Source: Albibacterium sp035514885
Lineage (GTDB): Bacteria; Bacteroidota; Bacteroidia; Sphingobacteriales; Sphingobacteriaceae
Reading direction: 5' to 3'
Length of the DNA: 64,000 bases
Assembly (NCBI RefSeq): GCF_035514885.1
Contig: NZ_DATJCH010000003.1
Coordinates: 1 to 64,000, forward strand
The position numbers were made by a program, and so were the translations under genes. The notes beneath the pieces are model-generated. The model saw only the letters and a list, made by a program, of their open reading frames with translations. It did no database searches and was not told the origin of the DNA. This document shows, piece after piece, positions 42,724-52,080 of the stretch; within the stretch, counting starts at the first letter, position 1; every line of letters starts with the position of its first letter.

Positions 42724-44763
42724 TTGGACAATTTAATCTCATTTTTCAAAAGAATACCGAAAAGATATTACAAGATCTCTGCAATTGTAGCTGGATCCTT
42801 TATTCTATTGTTGACTATTATTTCCATTATAATTATCAACAAAAGAGACCCGCTGCTGAAAAGTGCCATCTTGAAAGTACAAGAAAAAGCTAATCGGGAA
42901 TATCAAATAGACTTAAACATTGATAAGGCGTATTTCTCTGGTCTGAGCGAAGTAACCCTTGAAAATGTAACAGTAGTTCCGCAAAAAGCAGATCAGCTTG
43001 CATCCATACAGACTTTAACAGTTAGCGTTAAGATATTCCCATTGCTTTTTGGAAATACAAAAATTGCAGACCTGGGATTAGAGAATGCTGCGATCACTTT
43101 TATTAAAAAAGACAGCATAAGTAATTACGATTTCATATTTCGAAAAAAAGACAGTACCGAAACTACTGTAAATAATGAACCGCTCAATCTGGCGAATGTT
43201 GCAGATAGAATGATTCATCAAATTCTATTCAAGATACCGGATAATATGAAACTTAGGAACTTTGTGGTTAGCTATCAAGATGATAGTTTAAAACAAAGCT
43301 TAACCGTCCCTGCTGCAGATATTGACAATGGTGAATTGACTTCAACCATTTTGGTAAATCAGAATCAGGCAACCTGGTATCTGAATGGAGATCTTAAACC
43401 GAACAGAAATGATTTGTTTTTTCAGCTTGTCGCAAAGGAAAAGAAAGTTGAGTTTCCTTTACTTGAAAAAAAGTATGGCCTCAAATTAAACTTTGACACG
43501 CTCGAAGCACATTTGAAGAAAGCGAAATGGAATGGAAGCGAGAACTTCCAGATAAGTGCAAGTGGCAGAATTGTCAATCTACTCGTAAATCATTGGCGAA
43601 TAGCCTCTAACAATGTAATTGTGCCTAATGGATCGATGGATGCTGAAATAATTATTGGTAAAGATTATATTGAGCTTGATAAAAACTCCTTGGCGACATT
43701 AGCCAAGATCTCAGCAAAACCATATGCAAAACTTTCATTAAGTCCCTCTAAAACCATTGCCCTCGGTCTGGAAATTCCAGAAACAAAAGCTCAAGATGTT
43801 TTTGACTCCTTTCCGGTTGGTCTTTTTGAATCATTAGAAGGACTTAAAGTTAGTGGTACAATGAAGTATAGCTCAAGCTTCTTTCTAGACACAAAGAATC
43901 CGGATAGTGTTAAGCTTAATTCATCGCTCCAAGAAAATGGGTTTAAAATAAATGCTTACGGAAAAACCGATTTCTCTAAAATAAACTCTCAATTTGTTTA
44001 TACACCTTATGAGAATGGAAAGCCTGTTAGGGATATCATTGTTGGTCCTGACAACCCAAACTTTACTCCTTTGAATCAAATATCACCACTGTTAAGAAAT
44101 GCTGTTCTTACTGCAGAAGATCCTTCATTCTTTAGACACCAAGGTTTTGAAGAAAGATCTATTCGGGCTTCAATAGCTACTAATTTTAAAGAAAAGGCAT
44201 TTAAGCGTGGAGGAAGCACTATTTCTATGCAATTGGTGAAAAATGTATTCTTAGACCGTGAAAAGACAATAGCCAGAAAGGTAGAAGAGATGTTGATTGT
44301 ATGGCTAATTGAACACAATAAAATTGTCAGTAAAGAACGAATGTTCGAAGTGTATCTAAATGTAATTGAGTGGGGCAGAAATGTTTATGGAATATCAGAG
44401 GCATCTCGCAATTATTTTCTTAAAAAACCTTCTGAATTGGATTTAGGTGAAAGCATATTTTTAGCCAGCATTGTACCGAGTCCCAAAAACGGAATCTACC
44501 GCTTTAATGAATATGGCGGACTCAAGCCCTATCTGGCAAGTTATTTTCGCTTAATTGGCTCTCTAATGGCTAATGATGGCATTATAGCACGCGATTCAAC
44601 ACAGTCATATGGTTTTTATTCTGTGAGCTTACGAGATGCAGTACTTCCTACTCACAGCGTGCCTGATACCATCAATCAGGATATTAATCGGGAAGACCTA
44701 GAACGTGAAATAAAAGAGGCTGAACAACTTCTTCAGGATCTTTTTGGAACGAAACTTAATTAA
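42724..44763 (+). CDS. GT51 peptidoglycan glycosyltransferase with a long N-terminal extension, no transpeptidase
   Basis: 679 aa from TTG 42724 (the in-frame stop at 42712 excludes earlier starts). An N-terminal membrane helix (about 17-39) anchors the protein. About 390 residues with AsmA/translocation-like beta features follow (IPLLFGNTKIADLGLENAAI style). The GT51 core then appears: the catalytic Glu is E465 in TAEDPSFFRHQGFEER, followed by KRGGSTISMQLVKNVFLDREKTIARKVEEM and YLNVIEWGRNVYGI. No penicillin-binding transpeptidase domain follows. It polymerises lipid II into glycan strands outside the inner membrane; the N-terminal half is unassigned. It is first in a run with hpt and psd. 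Confidence 0.87.
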   Translation: MDNLISFFKRIPKRYYKISAIVAGSFILLLTIISIIIINKRDPLLKSAILKVQEKANREYQIDLNIDKAYFSGLSEVTLENVTVVPQKADQLASIQTLTVSVKIFPLLFGNTKIADLGLENAAITFIKKDSISNYDFIFRKKDSTETTVNNEPLNLANVADRMIHQILFKIPDNMKLRNFVVSYQDDSLKQSLTVPAADIDNGELTSTILVNQNQATWYLNGDLKPNRNDLFFQLVAKEKKVEFPLLEKKYGLKLNFDTLEAHLKKAKWNGSENFQISASGRIVNLLVNHWRIASNNVIVPNGSMDAEIIIGKDYIELDKNSLATLAKISAKPYAKLSLSPSKTIALGLEIPETKAQDVFDSFPVGLFESLEGLKVSGTMKYSSSFFLDTKNPDSVKLNSSLQENGFKINAYGKTDFSKINSQFVYTPYENGKPVRDIIVGPDNPNFTPLNQISPLLRNAVLTAEDPSFFRHQGFEERSIRASIATNFKEKAFKRGGSTISMQLVKNVFLDREKTIARKVEEMLIVWLIEHNKIVSKERMFEVYLNVIEWGRNVYGISEASRNYFLKKPSELDLGESIFLASIVPSPKNGIYRFNEYGGLKPYLASYFRLIGSLMANDGIIARDSTQSYGFYSVSLRDAVLPTHSVPDTINQDINREDLEREIKEAEQLLQDLFGTKLN

Positions 44764-44769
44764 GAAAAG

Positions 44770-45306
44770 ATGAGACTCAATATTGATAAAAAAGAATTTG
44801 GATTGATTATAGAGCATGATCAAATACAAAAACGGGTACGGCTCATTGGTACCCAAATTAATGTTGCCTATGAAAAACAAGTTCCGGTTTTTATTGGTAT
44901 TCTAAATGGGTCTTTTATGTTTATGTCCGATCTGATGAAGGAGATTGATATTGCTGCTGAAATCTGTTTTATCAAACTCGCATCTTATGAAGGAGAAAAC
45001 AGAAAGGATGAGGTACAAGAAATTATCGGATTATGCGTCGATATTAAGGACCGGGAAGTCATTCTTATTGAAGACATTGTTGACACCGGAAACACTCTCA
45101 ACTATTTGCTAGAACGCATAAAGGAGAAGGAACCGGCGTCGGTTTCTATATGCACCCTCTTATTAAAACCTAAAAAACTACAGCATCAATTTAAGAATAT
45201 TGCCTATGTAGGATTCGAAATACCTGATGATTTTGTTGTGGGTTATGGAATGGATTATAATGGTCTGGGAAGAAACTTAAAAGATATTTATAAAGCTATT
45301 GAGTAG
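44770..45306 (+). CDS. hpt: Hypoxanthine (guanine) phosphoribosyltransferase
   Basis: 178 aa, normal length. It salvages hypoxanthine and/or guanine with PRPP to form nucleotides. The PRPP-binding motif is VILIEDIVDTGNTLNYLL (about 97-114), the flexible-loop region is near ICFIKLASYEGENR, and the base-specificity loop is IPDDFVVGYGMDYN (YG-M-D-Y typical of Hpt). Cytoplasmic. It starts 6 bp after the glycosyltransferase gene, and a separate -7 element appears after it for psd. Confidence 0.95.
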   Translation: MRLNIDKKEFGLIIEHDQIQKRVRLIGTQINVAYEKQVPVFIGILNGSFMFMSDLMKEIDIAAEICFIKLASYEGENRKDEVQEIIGLCVDIKDREVILIEDIVDTGNTLNYLLERIKEKEPASVSICTLLLKPKKLQHQFKNIAYVGFEIPDDFVVGYGMDYNGLGRNLKDIYKAIE

Positions 45307-45319
45307 TTCAGCTTATTAT

Positions 45320-45327
45320 TATCTTTG
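45320..45327 (+). promoter_or_regulatory. -7 element for psd
   Basis: TATCTTTG (TAnnTTTG) lies 16 nt before the psd ATG at 45344. A TTG at 45299-45301 is spaced about 18 bp upstream, consistent with a -33 element. Confidence 0.55.
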
Positions 45328-45343
45328 CTCAAAATAACATAAC

Positions 45344-46012
45344 ATGACCATACATAAGGAAGGATATACATCTATAGCCATTTGTGTTTTATTTATATTC
45401 GTGCTCAATGCACTTGTCCATTACTATGCTCCAAATAATGGAGTACTAACATGGGCAGTCTACTTGCTATCAGCCTTCCTTTTTATTACCGTGCTTCAGT
45501 TTTTCAGGAGTCCAAAATTGACCGTTAGTCAAAATAACAACTTTATCTTATGCCCTGCCGACGGAAAAGTAGTTGTGATTGAAGAGACTGAAGAAACTGA
45601 ATACTTTAATGATAGACGTATTCAGATTTCTGTATTCATGTCACCAATCAACGTGCATAGCAATCGGAATCCTATTTCCGGCATTGTTACTTACTTTAAA
45701 TACCACCCCGGCAAATATTTAATGGCATGGAATCCGAAATCTTCCACCTTAAATGAACGCACCACGACCGTTGTGAACAACAATGGGATAGAAGTACTTT
45801 TCAGACAGGTTGCCGGAGCCCTTGCCCGCCGTATTGTATGGTATATTGAAGAAGGTAAAACAGTAAACCAGGGCCAGGAATTCGGTTTTATAAAATTCGG
45901 TTCTCGAGTAGATGTCTTTTTACCATTAGGGACTAAAATCAACGTTAAATTAGGCGACAAAGTTCAAGGCGGGATGACCATATTAGGCGAATTTGCGAAA
46001 GACAAACCATAA
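45344..46012 (+). CDS. psd: Phosphatidylserine decarboxylase proenzyme, short type
   Basis: 222 aa, the compact PSD class common in Bacteroidota. Two N-terminal hydrophobic stretches (about 10-50) bind the inner membrane. CPADGKVVVIEE and MSPINVHSNRNPISG are conserved. Self-cleavage is expected at the Gly-Ser of KFGSRVDVFLP (Ser about 187) to produce alpha and beta chains and the pyruvoyl prosthetic group. It converts phosphatidylserine to phosphatidylethanolamine. No pssA gene is seen nearby. Confidence 0.95.
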   Translation: MTIHKEGYTSIAICVLFIFVLNALVHYYAPNNGVLTWAVYLLSAFLFITVLQFFRSPKLTVSQNNNFILCPADGKVVVIEETEETEYFNDRRIQISVFMSPINVHSNRNPISGIVTYFKYHPGKYLMAWNPKSSTLNERTTTVVNNNGIEVLFRQVAGALARRIVWYIEEGKTVNQGQEFGFIKFGSRVDVFLPLGTKINVKLGDKVQGGMTILGEFAKDKP

Positions 46013-46024
46013 AAGCTAACAGCA

Positions 46025-47050
46025 ATGAAGTTCAGATCGTTAATAATTTTAAACGCCCTGTTAGTCTCACTTGCTATCGCATTGGTAAACTTCTATTTCC
46101 AACAAAGTGTCTTCTATCTGATCATAACCTTTGTAAGTTCATTAGCCATAAGCTTCTGCTTTTTCTATTTTCTAATGGAACGCTATATCTATAGCAAGAT
46201 TAAACTTATTTACAAGTTAATTCATCATTTAAAGCTGGGGAAAGATTTAAAAGATAGCTTCGGCGAGCAAATAAGTAGCGATCCCATAGGTGATGTACAA
46301 AAGGAAGTCAGAGAATGGGCAATTGATAAAAAAGAGGAGATTGAGACATTAAAGAATCAAGAAAAATTTCGTCGGGAATTTCTTTCTAATATTTCCCATG
46401 AATTTAAAACACCACTTTTCGCTATTCAAGGTTATATTGATGCATTGCAAGATGGGTTAATTGAAGAAGACCCTCTCTTGGCGAACAGCTTCTTAAATAA
46501 AGCTGCTAATAATTTAGATCGATTAAGCTACCTCATTAAAGACATCGATGAAATTTCTAAATTAGAGAGTGGCGAACTTCCTATTAACTTTCAGCAATTC
46601 GACCTTATATTGCTTATTAGCGAGGTCTTGGAATCTTTAGAATGGAAAGCCCAGAAACATAAAATCGAGCTGGTATTTAAAGATAAAATGAGAGGTCATA
46701 CGATGGTATTTGCAGATCGAGAAAAAATACGTCAGGTACTGATCAACCTTATTTCCAACTCCATAAAATACAGCAATGAAAATGGAAAAACTACGGTTAA
46801 AATATTCGAATTGCATGATCAGATTTTAGTAGAAGTAACTGACAGTGGTATTGGTATTGATGAAAAGAACCTGCCAAGAATCTTTGAAAGATTCTTCAGA
46901 ACCGAAAAAAGCAGAGCCAGAGAAATTGGCGGATCAGGATTGGGATTATCGATCGTTAAGCACATTATGGAGGCACACCAACAAACAATTTCAGTTCGTA
47001 GCAAGGAAGGCGTTGGAAGTACCTTTGGCTTTACTCTGGAAAAGAAATAA
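46025..47050 (+). CDS. Membrane sensor histidine kinase (PhoR-like)
   Basis: 341 aa. Two adjacent N-terminal helices (about 7-25 and 33-52) have almost no periplasmic loop, then a linker (RYIYSKIKLIYKLIHH). HisKA has the His in LSNISHEFKTPLFAIQG, and HATPase has NLISNSIKYSNENG (N box), DSGIGID (G1) and GSGLGLSIVKHIME (G2). With so little outside the membrane it may sense within it or through a partner protein. No response regulator gene is adjacent. It starts 12 bp after psd, so one transcript is likely, and it converges end-to-end on the anti-sigma gene. Confidence 0.92.
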   Translation: MKFRSLIILNALLVSLAIALVNFYFQQSVFYLIITFVSSLAISFCFFYFLMERYIYSKIKLIYKLIHHLKLGKDLKDSFGEQISSDPIGDVQKEVREWAIDKKEEIETLKNQEKFRREFLSNISHEFKTPLFAIQGYIDALQDGLIEEDPLLANSFLNKAANNLDRLSYLIKDIDEISKLESGELPINFQQFDLILLISEVLESLEWKAQKHKIELVFKDKMRGHTMVFADREKIRQVLINLISNSIKYSNENGKTTVKIFELHDQILVEVTDSGIGIDEKNLPRIFERFFRTEKSRAREIGGSGLGLSIVKHIMEAHQQTISVRSKEGVGSTFGFTLEKK

Positions 47051-47051
47051 C

Positions 47052-47687
47052 CTAAAATTTAATCTTTAACTCACCAGATTCCCCCTCCCAGAGTGGACCT
47101 TCTTGTAACAGTCTGATCAATTCCTGTGATATTTGCCGATTTCCTGAAGATATGATTCTTATATTTTGCGGATGATTATCCTTTACCTCAAAGTATAACC
47201 TCACTTCTTCTCCTTCAGATATATTAATACCATTTATACTCAAATAATCATTGAAGTTTTCCCATCCATCTTTCGGTAACAAAAACCCGCTCTCAAGGGT
47301 TGCATTTGCTTTGTCCTGCATATGAACTTCCATACGAGCCTGAGAATTTTTGATGTCTGAATTAAATGTTTGTGGATTATTGGTCATCCAAAACAATATT
47401 CCAATAACAATCAACATTACGCCAGCTACGCTAGCCACAGTTAACCGTTGAGCTGTAAAATAAAACCTATTCTTTTCTGTATGCTGCGCTTCTATTCTAC
47501 TCTCCAATCTATGTTGAAGTAAGCTTAATTGTTTATGATTAATGCTTTTAGATTGACGAAAGCCTTCTATCGCATCCTGAAGCATACTATCTTCTAATGC
47601 ATCGCGCTCCAATTGATGCATATCTTTGGCACTTAACCTCCCCTCCAGGTATTGTTGAATATAAAAAATATCGTATTGTTTACTCAT
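47052..47687 (-). CDS. Probable anti-sigma factor (single-pass membrane protein)
   Basis: 211 aa. An N-terminal cytoplasmic region (IQQYLEGRLSAKDMHQLERDALED, about 12-35) resembles the sigma-binding part of Bacteroidota anti-sigma proteins. One membrane helix (about 77-97, VASVAGVMLIVIGILFW) separates it from a periplasmic domain (about 120-211). Its start overlaps the stop of the ECF sigma gene by 4 bp (ATGA), so they are coupled, which is the main basis for the call. It is not a FecR-type protein by visible motifs. No SusC/SusD pair is adjacent. Confidence 0.7.
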   Translation of the reverse strand: MSKQYDIFYIQQYLEGRLSAKDMHQLERDALEDSMLQDAIEGFRQSKSINHKQLSLLQHRLESRIEAQHTEKNRFYFTAQRLTVASVAGVMLIVIGILFWMTNNPQTFNSDIKNSQARMEVHMQDKANATLESGFLLPKDGWENFNDYLSINGINISEGEEVRLYFEVKDNHPQNIRIISSGNRQISQELIRLLQEGPLWEGESGELKIKF

Positions 47688-48253
47688 AAAGTTTTATCCA
47701 TGCAAATTTTTAAATTCCGCTTGCCATTTTGAATATAGCTTTTTACCTGATTCATACTGTAATTTGTACTCTCTGAAATCTCTTTATAGCACTTCTCTTC
47801 TAAGTAAAATAGACGAACGCAAACTCGTTGCTCCTCATTTAACTGATCAATGCATTTTTCCATTTTTTGGAGTTGCTCTTCATGGTCGTCCTTACTGCTA
47901 TCAGGATGCAAAAATGTTTCACTTTCCATAAAGCTTTCATCAAATAAAACCGCAGATTGTTTCCCTTTAGCTCGCAGTTGCATCAAACAATGATTACGCG
48001 CAACCGTATACAACCATGGCTTAAAATTCTCAACCCGATGAATCCTTAATTTCTTAATTAAAGATTCAAAAATCTGCATAACCGCATCTTCACTCTTAGT
48101 CGTATCTTTCAGATATTTTAAGCAAAGACCGAAAATCAGAAACATATAAGGTTCATAGAGTTTACCTAAAACTTCTAAATTCCCTGTTTCATAAAACTCC
48201 TTAAGCCAGGCAGCTTCTTGTTTAAGGTTTTGATTTTCTTTATTTATTTTCAT
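47684..48253 (-). CDS. RNA polymerase ECF-type sigma-70 factor
   Basis: 189 aa. Region 2 (about 25-95) shows YEPYMFLIFGLCLKYLKDTTKSEDAVMQIFESL followed by PWLYTVARNHCLMQLRAKGK. Region 4 (about 130-185) shows QLNEEQRVCVRLFYLEEKCYKEISESTNYS then VKSYIQNGKRNLK, an HTH that reads -35-type DNA. It directs transcription of an unidentified regulon, probably in answer to an envelope signal through the anti-sigma partner. The gene leads the two-gene minus-strand operon. Confidence 0.92.
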   Translation of the reverse strand: MKINKENQNLKQEAAWLKEFYETGNLEVLGKLYEPYMFLIFGLCLKYLKDTTKSEDAVMQIFESLIKKLRIHRVENFKPWLYTVARNHCLMQLRAKGKQSAVLFDESFMESETFLHPDSSKDDHEEQLQKMEKCIDQLNEEQRVCVRLFYLEEKCYKEISESTNYSMNQVKSYIQNGKRNLKICMDKTL

Positions 48254-48341
48254 CAGTGCTTATAACAAGTATAACCATTTTATTGCTCAATTAAGCATAG
48301 CCATTCTCCATTTGTTGGTTTTTTAATGTAATTTCGTAACG

Positions 48342-48824
48342 ATGGAATATAATGGGATAACATTCACCGAGGACATGATCTGGGCATTAGCAATAACCTT
48401 GGTTATTTACTATACGGTTCTAGCATTTTATTGTCATACATTAAAAAGAACCTTGGATCTCATCGCAGAAGAGAACAGATTCCTTAAACCTAAATTAGCG
48501 TGGCTGACTATGATTCCAATTTTTAATATCTATTGGAATTTCGTAATCGCATCACGCATGTCAGATTCCCTTACCAATGAATTCTATGATCGTAAAATAG
48601 CAGAAGAAGAGTTTCCGGGAAAAGTCACCGGAACAACGTATGCAATTTTAATAGCGTTAGCAAATTTCCCTCTTGTGCAAGGCCTTTCTGTATTCATCGG
48701 TCTATTTTCCATCTATTTCTTTATCAGATACTGGATCAAAATTGACAACTTTAGAGTACTCTTAAAAGAACATAACCGTTTTCTTCGATTAAAAAAAGAA
48801 TCAAATGAGCATGAAACTATTTGA
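48342..48824 (+). CDS. DUF4328-like membrane protein
   Basis: 160 aa, with about four hydrophobic helices. FLKPKLAWLTMIPIFNIYWNFVIASRMSDSL, with its P-x-x-N-x-x-W-x-F style, matches the DUF4328 type of small membrane proteins. The function is unknown. The 3' end overlaps the Nif3-like gene by 20 bp, suggesting co-translation with that and the zinc-ribbon gene. Confidence 0.7.
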   Translation: MEYNGITFTEDMIWALAITLVIYYTVLAFYCHTLKRTLDLIAEENRFLKPKLAWLTMIPIFNIYWNFVIASRMSDSLTNEFYDRKIAEEEFPGKVTGTTYAILIALANFPLVQGLSVFIGLFSIYFFIRYWIKIDNFRVLLKEHNRFLRLKKESNEHETI

Positions 48825-49908
48825 AATTACTTCTTTCTTAGAAAGCTTTGCTCCATTAGAATGGCAAGAAGACTATGATAACTCTGGTCTAATTGTTGGA
48901 AAGCCTGATCAGGAAGTCAATCAGGCGCTCATTTCATTGGATTGCACGGAAGCGGTAATTGATGAGGCAATTCAATCCAATTGTAACCTGATTATCTCTC
49001 ATCATCCCATCGTGTTTAAGGGAATGAAACGCTTCAACGATGCCAGTTATATTGAGCGCGTAATCGCTAAAGCGATTAAACACAACATTGCATTATACGC
49101 CATACATACAAATCTGGATAACATACAACTTGGTGTAAATAAAGAAATAATGAGCCGCCTGGGAGTCCAGGAACCACGTATACTTTCTCCCAAACAAGGA
49201 GTTCTTAAGAAGCTTTCAGTATTCGTACCTCATACACATATTATACAAGTGAGAGATGCTTTATTTGCTGCAGGCGCAGGAAATATTGGTAATTATTCAG
49301 AATGCAGTTTTAACATCGAAGGCACAGGCACCTTTCTTCCAAAAGAGAATGCGAACCCAACACTTGGTAAGGTTGGTATCCGTGAAGAAGTCAATGAAAC
49401 TTCAATCGAAGTTATCTACCCGAACCATCTAGAACGAGGCATTCTAATTGCCATGTTTCAAAGCCACCCCTATGAAGAAGTAGCCTATAACATCTATTCT
49501 CTTGTGAACACCTATCAAGAAGTAGGATCCGGAATGATTGGCAACCTTCCTGAAGCATTATCATCTGATAATTTTCTCGCTTACCTAAAAGAGAAAATGC
49601 AGGTTTCCGTTATCCGTCATACTCAAAAGCTCAAGAGAGATATCCAACGAATTGCCATATGTGGAGGTGCAGGAAGTTTCTTATTGAAACAAGCAATTCG
49701 TGCAGGTGCCGATGCTTTCATTTCGGCAGATTTCAAGTATCATGAATTTTTTGATGCAGAAAATAAAGTAATGATTGCAGATATCGGACATTTTGAAAGT
49801 GAGCAATTTACACAGCATTTATTGTTAGAAAAAATTCAAAATAAATTCCCTAACTTTGCAATCCGAATAACAATTGAGAATACGAACCCCATAAAATATT
49901 ATTTTTAA
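48805..49908 (+). CDS. Nif3-like dinuclear metal-centre protein (NIF3/YbgI-type with insert)
   Basis: 367 aa from ATG 48805; a second ATG at 48811 is possible. N- and C-terminal halves form the hexameric Nif3 fold with a metal site: LIISHHPIVFKGMKRF (His ligands), LYAIHTNLDNIQLGVN (His/Asp) and the C-terminal ADIGHFESEQF (His/Glu). The middle part (about 130-240) is the PII-like insert found in the longer forms. Annotations as GTP cyclohydrolase I type 2 are common but not secure; the reaction is unproven. It overlaps the DUF4328 gene and shares a TAATG junction with the next gene. Confidence 0.92.
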   Translation: MSMKLFEITSFLESFAPLEWQEDYDNSGLIVGKPDQEVNQALISLDCTEAVIDEAIQSNCNLIISHHPIVFKGMKRFNDASYIERVIAKAIKHNIALYAIHTNLDNIQLGVNKEIMSRLGVQEPRILSPKQGVLKKLSVFVPHTHIIQVRDALFAAGAGNIGNYSECSFNIEGTGTFLPKENANPTLGKVGIREEVNETSIEVIYPNHLERGILIAMFQSHPYEEVAYNIYSLVNTYQEVGSGMIGNLPEALSSDNFLAYLKEKMQVSVIRHTQKLKRDIQRIAICGGAGSFLLKQAIRAGADAFISADFKYHEFFDAENKVMIADIGHFESEQFTQHLLLEKIQNKFPNFAIRITIENTNPIKYYF

Positions 49909-50651
49909 TGGAAAAAACTGTAGAGCAGAAGTTACAAGCATTGTGGAACCTGCAAACCATTCATACACAAATAGATAAAATTCATCAAGTTCGTGGCGAA
50001 CTTCCTATCGAAGTTGCTGATCTGGAAGATGAAGTAGCTGGCCTAGAAACTCGTATTGAGAAAATACGAGCAGAGCTTGATGCCTTAGAAGATACGATTG
50101 TTAATCGTAAAAACCAGATTAAAGATTCTCAAGCTGCTATCAAAAAATACGAAGCTCAGCTCACTGATGTAAAGAACAATCGTGAATACGATGCTATTAC
50201 AAAGGAAGTTGAGATACAAGGCTTAGAAATACAAGTTCAAGAGAAAAAAATTCGTGAACTGGAATACGAGATCACAACCAAAACTTCTAAGTACGATAAA
50301 GCACAAGTTGATATCGAAGAACGCAGAAAAGATCTGGAAGTAAAGAAAGAAGAACTGGCTAATATTACCGGCGAGACTGAAAAGGAAGAGCAAAGCCTTA
50401 TGGCTAAAGCAGAAAAAGCTGAGAAAAAAATTGAAGACAGATTATTGGTTGCCTATCACCGTCTACGTGAAAATGCGAAAAACGGACTAGCTGTAGTTAC
50501 CATTGATCGTGATTCTTGCTCTGGCTGTTTCAACCAGATTCCACCTCAAAGACAACTTGATATCCGTCAACGTAAAAAGATCATTGTCTGTGAACATTGC
50601 GGCAGAATCTTAGTCGACGAAGAATACACACACGAATCAACTAACGCATAA
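49908..50651 (+). CDS. Coiled-coil protein with a C4-type zinc ribbon
   Basis: 247 aa. Residues about 20-180 form a long antiparallel coiled coil (heptad-like Glu/Lys/Leu pattern, e.g. VADLEDEVAGLETRIEKI). The C-terminal domain holds a C4 zinc ribbon: CSGCFNQIPP (about 204) and VCEHCGRIL (about 229). The order matches the CT398/zinc-ribbon family, which is thought to touch nucleic acid or trafficking proteins; the role is unknown. It follows the Nif3-like gene with a TAATG junction, a conserved neighbourhood in Bacteroidota as far as I know. Confidence 0.88.
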   Translation: MEKTVEQKLQALWNLQTIHTQIDKIHQVRGELPIEVADLEDEVAGLETRIEKIRAELDALEDTIVNRKNQIKDSQAAIKKYEAQLTDVKNNREYDAITKEVEIQGLEIQVQEKKIRELEYEITTKTSKYDKAQVDIEERRKDLEVKKEELANITGETEKEEQSLMAKAEKAEKKIEDRLLVAYHRLRENAKNGLAVVTIDRDSCSGCFNQIPPQRQLDIRQRKKIIVCEHCGRILVDEEYTHESTNA

Positions 50652-50670
50652 TAATAATGCATAAATAAAC

Positions 50671-50698
50671 AAAAACCCACGCAAGCGTGGGTTTTTTT
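50671..50698 (+). terminator. Terminator of the Nif3/zinc-ribbon operon
   Basis: A 10-bp stem AAACCCACGC (50673-50682) / GCGTGGGTTT (50685-50694) with a two-base loop leads into a run of seven T. Confidence 0.9.
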
Positions 50699-50709
50699 GC
50701 TAAATAGCT

Positions 50710-51966
50710 ATGAGTATCCAAATTAATTCTGAAGAATTCCAGGTCACAGAACATTTTCTACAATATGTTCAAATCGACACCCAATCTGATCCATATTCTG
50801 AAAGCTTCCCATCTACTGAAAAGCAGAAGAATTTAGCCAAACTATTGTTAAAGCAATTACTTGAATTAGGAATAAAAGATGCAGAATTGGATGAACATGG
50901 TTATGTATTCGCCACAATTCCATCCAATACAAACAAAAAGATTCCAACAATCTGTTTTTGTGCCCATATGGATACCTCTCCAGACTGTAGCGGATTAGAT
51001 GTTAAACCTCTAATTCATAAAAACTATCAAGGCGCAGATATCATCTTACCTGATGATCCAAAGCAGATCTTAAGAGAAAGCGAACACCCCGACTTAGCAA
51101 AGCAATACGGTAATGATATTATTACTGCCAGTGGCACTACGCTATTAGGAGCTGATAATAAAGCAGGGCTTGCAGCAATTATGGATGCAGCGCGTCTTTT
51201 ACTGAATCACCCTGAAATTAAACATGGAGACATCCGAATTCTTTTCACCCCCGATGAAGAGGTTGGCCGGGGAGTTGAGAAGCTGGATATGAAAAAACTT
51301 GCAGCCGACTTTGGTTATACGGTAGACGGTGAAACTCTAGGTTCTATCGAAAATGAAACTTTTTCAGCAGATGAGGTAATTATCCGCATTCAAGGAATAA
51401 GCGTTCATCCGGGATTTGCTAAAGACACCATGCTTAACGCATTAAAAGTAGCCGGACAACTTTTAGATTCTCTGCCAAAAGATCGATTATCGCCAGAAAC
51501 AACTTCAGAAAGAGAAGGATTTATTCACCCTGTTGCAATTCAGGGTACAGTAGAAGAAGCAACCCTTCACTTCATTATCCGTGACTTCGACGATAATAAA
51601 TTAAGGGATCACGAAACCGAGTTAAGAAATTTAACCGAAACAATTGTTTCAGGCTATCCGGGTTGCACGTATGAATTTATAGTGCATGAACAATACAGAA
51701 ACATGAAGAATGTCCTTAAAGATTTTCCACAAGTAACCGAAATTGGCATAGAAGCCATGGAAAGGCTACATATTAATCCTATTCTTCGCAGTATCCGAGG
51801 TGGAACAGATGGATCTCGTTTATCTTTTATGGGCTTGCCTTGTCCTAATATCTTTGCCGGTGAACACGCATTTCACGGAAAGCAAGAATGGGTATCTGTT
51901 CAGGATATGCAGAAAGCGGTATTAACGATCATGATGATTTCAAAAATCTGGGAAGAGAAATCCTAA
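50710..51966 (+). CDS. pepT: Peptidase T (tripeptide aminopeptidase)
   Basis: 418 aa, normal length. PepT is an M20-family zinc enzyme releasing the N-terminal residue from tripeptides in the cytoplasm. Metal and catalytic motifs are CFCAHMDTSPDCSG (His and Asp), GADNKAGLAAIM, LFTPDEEVGRGVEKL (Glu pair), SVHPGFAKDTMLNA (His in lid) and the C-terminal IFAGEHAFHGKQEWV (His). The lid domain lies about 205-330. It begins 12 bp after the terminator and seems to be a single gene. Confidence 0.96.
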   Translation: MSIQINSEEFQVTEHFLQYVQIDTQSDPYSESFPSTEKQKNLAKLLLKQLLELGIKDAELDEHGYVFATIPSNTNKKIPTICFCAHMDTSPDCSGLDVKPLIHKNYQGADIILPDDPKQILRESEHPDLAKQYGNDIITASGTTLLGADNKAGLAAIMDAARLLLNHPEIKHGDIRILFTPDEEVGRGVEKLDMKKLAADFGYTVDGETLGSIENETFSADEVIIRIQGISVHPGFAKDTMLNALKVAGQLLDSLPKDRLSPETTSEREGFIHPVAIQGTVEEATLHFIIRDFDDNKLRDHETELRNLTETIVSGYPGCTYEFIVHEQYRNMKNVLKDFPQVTEIGIEAMERLHINPILRSIRGGTDGSRLSFMGLPCPNIFAGEHAFHGKQEWVSVQDMQKAVLTIMMISKIWEEKS

Positions 51967-52046
51967 ATATCAACACCCCTTAAGAAAAAACATTAATCGA
52001 CACGAAAATACCTATAAATAAATTTGAGATTATCAATTCCGTGTTG

Positions 52047-52054
52047 TAGATTTG
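52047..52054 (+). promoter_or_regulatory. -33/-7 promoter for the 60-aa membrane protein
   Basis: TAGATTTG (TAnnTTTG) has a TTTG 20 bp upstream at 52023-52026, a complete Bacteroidota promoter. It lies 26 nt before ATG 52081. Confidence 0.6.
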
Positions 52055-52080
52055 CGGCTTAAGCTATTTAAATACATACC

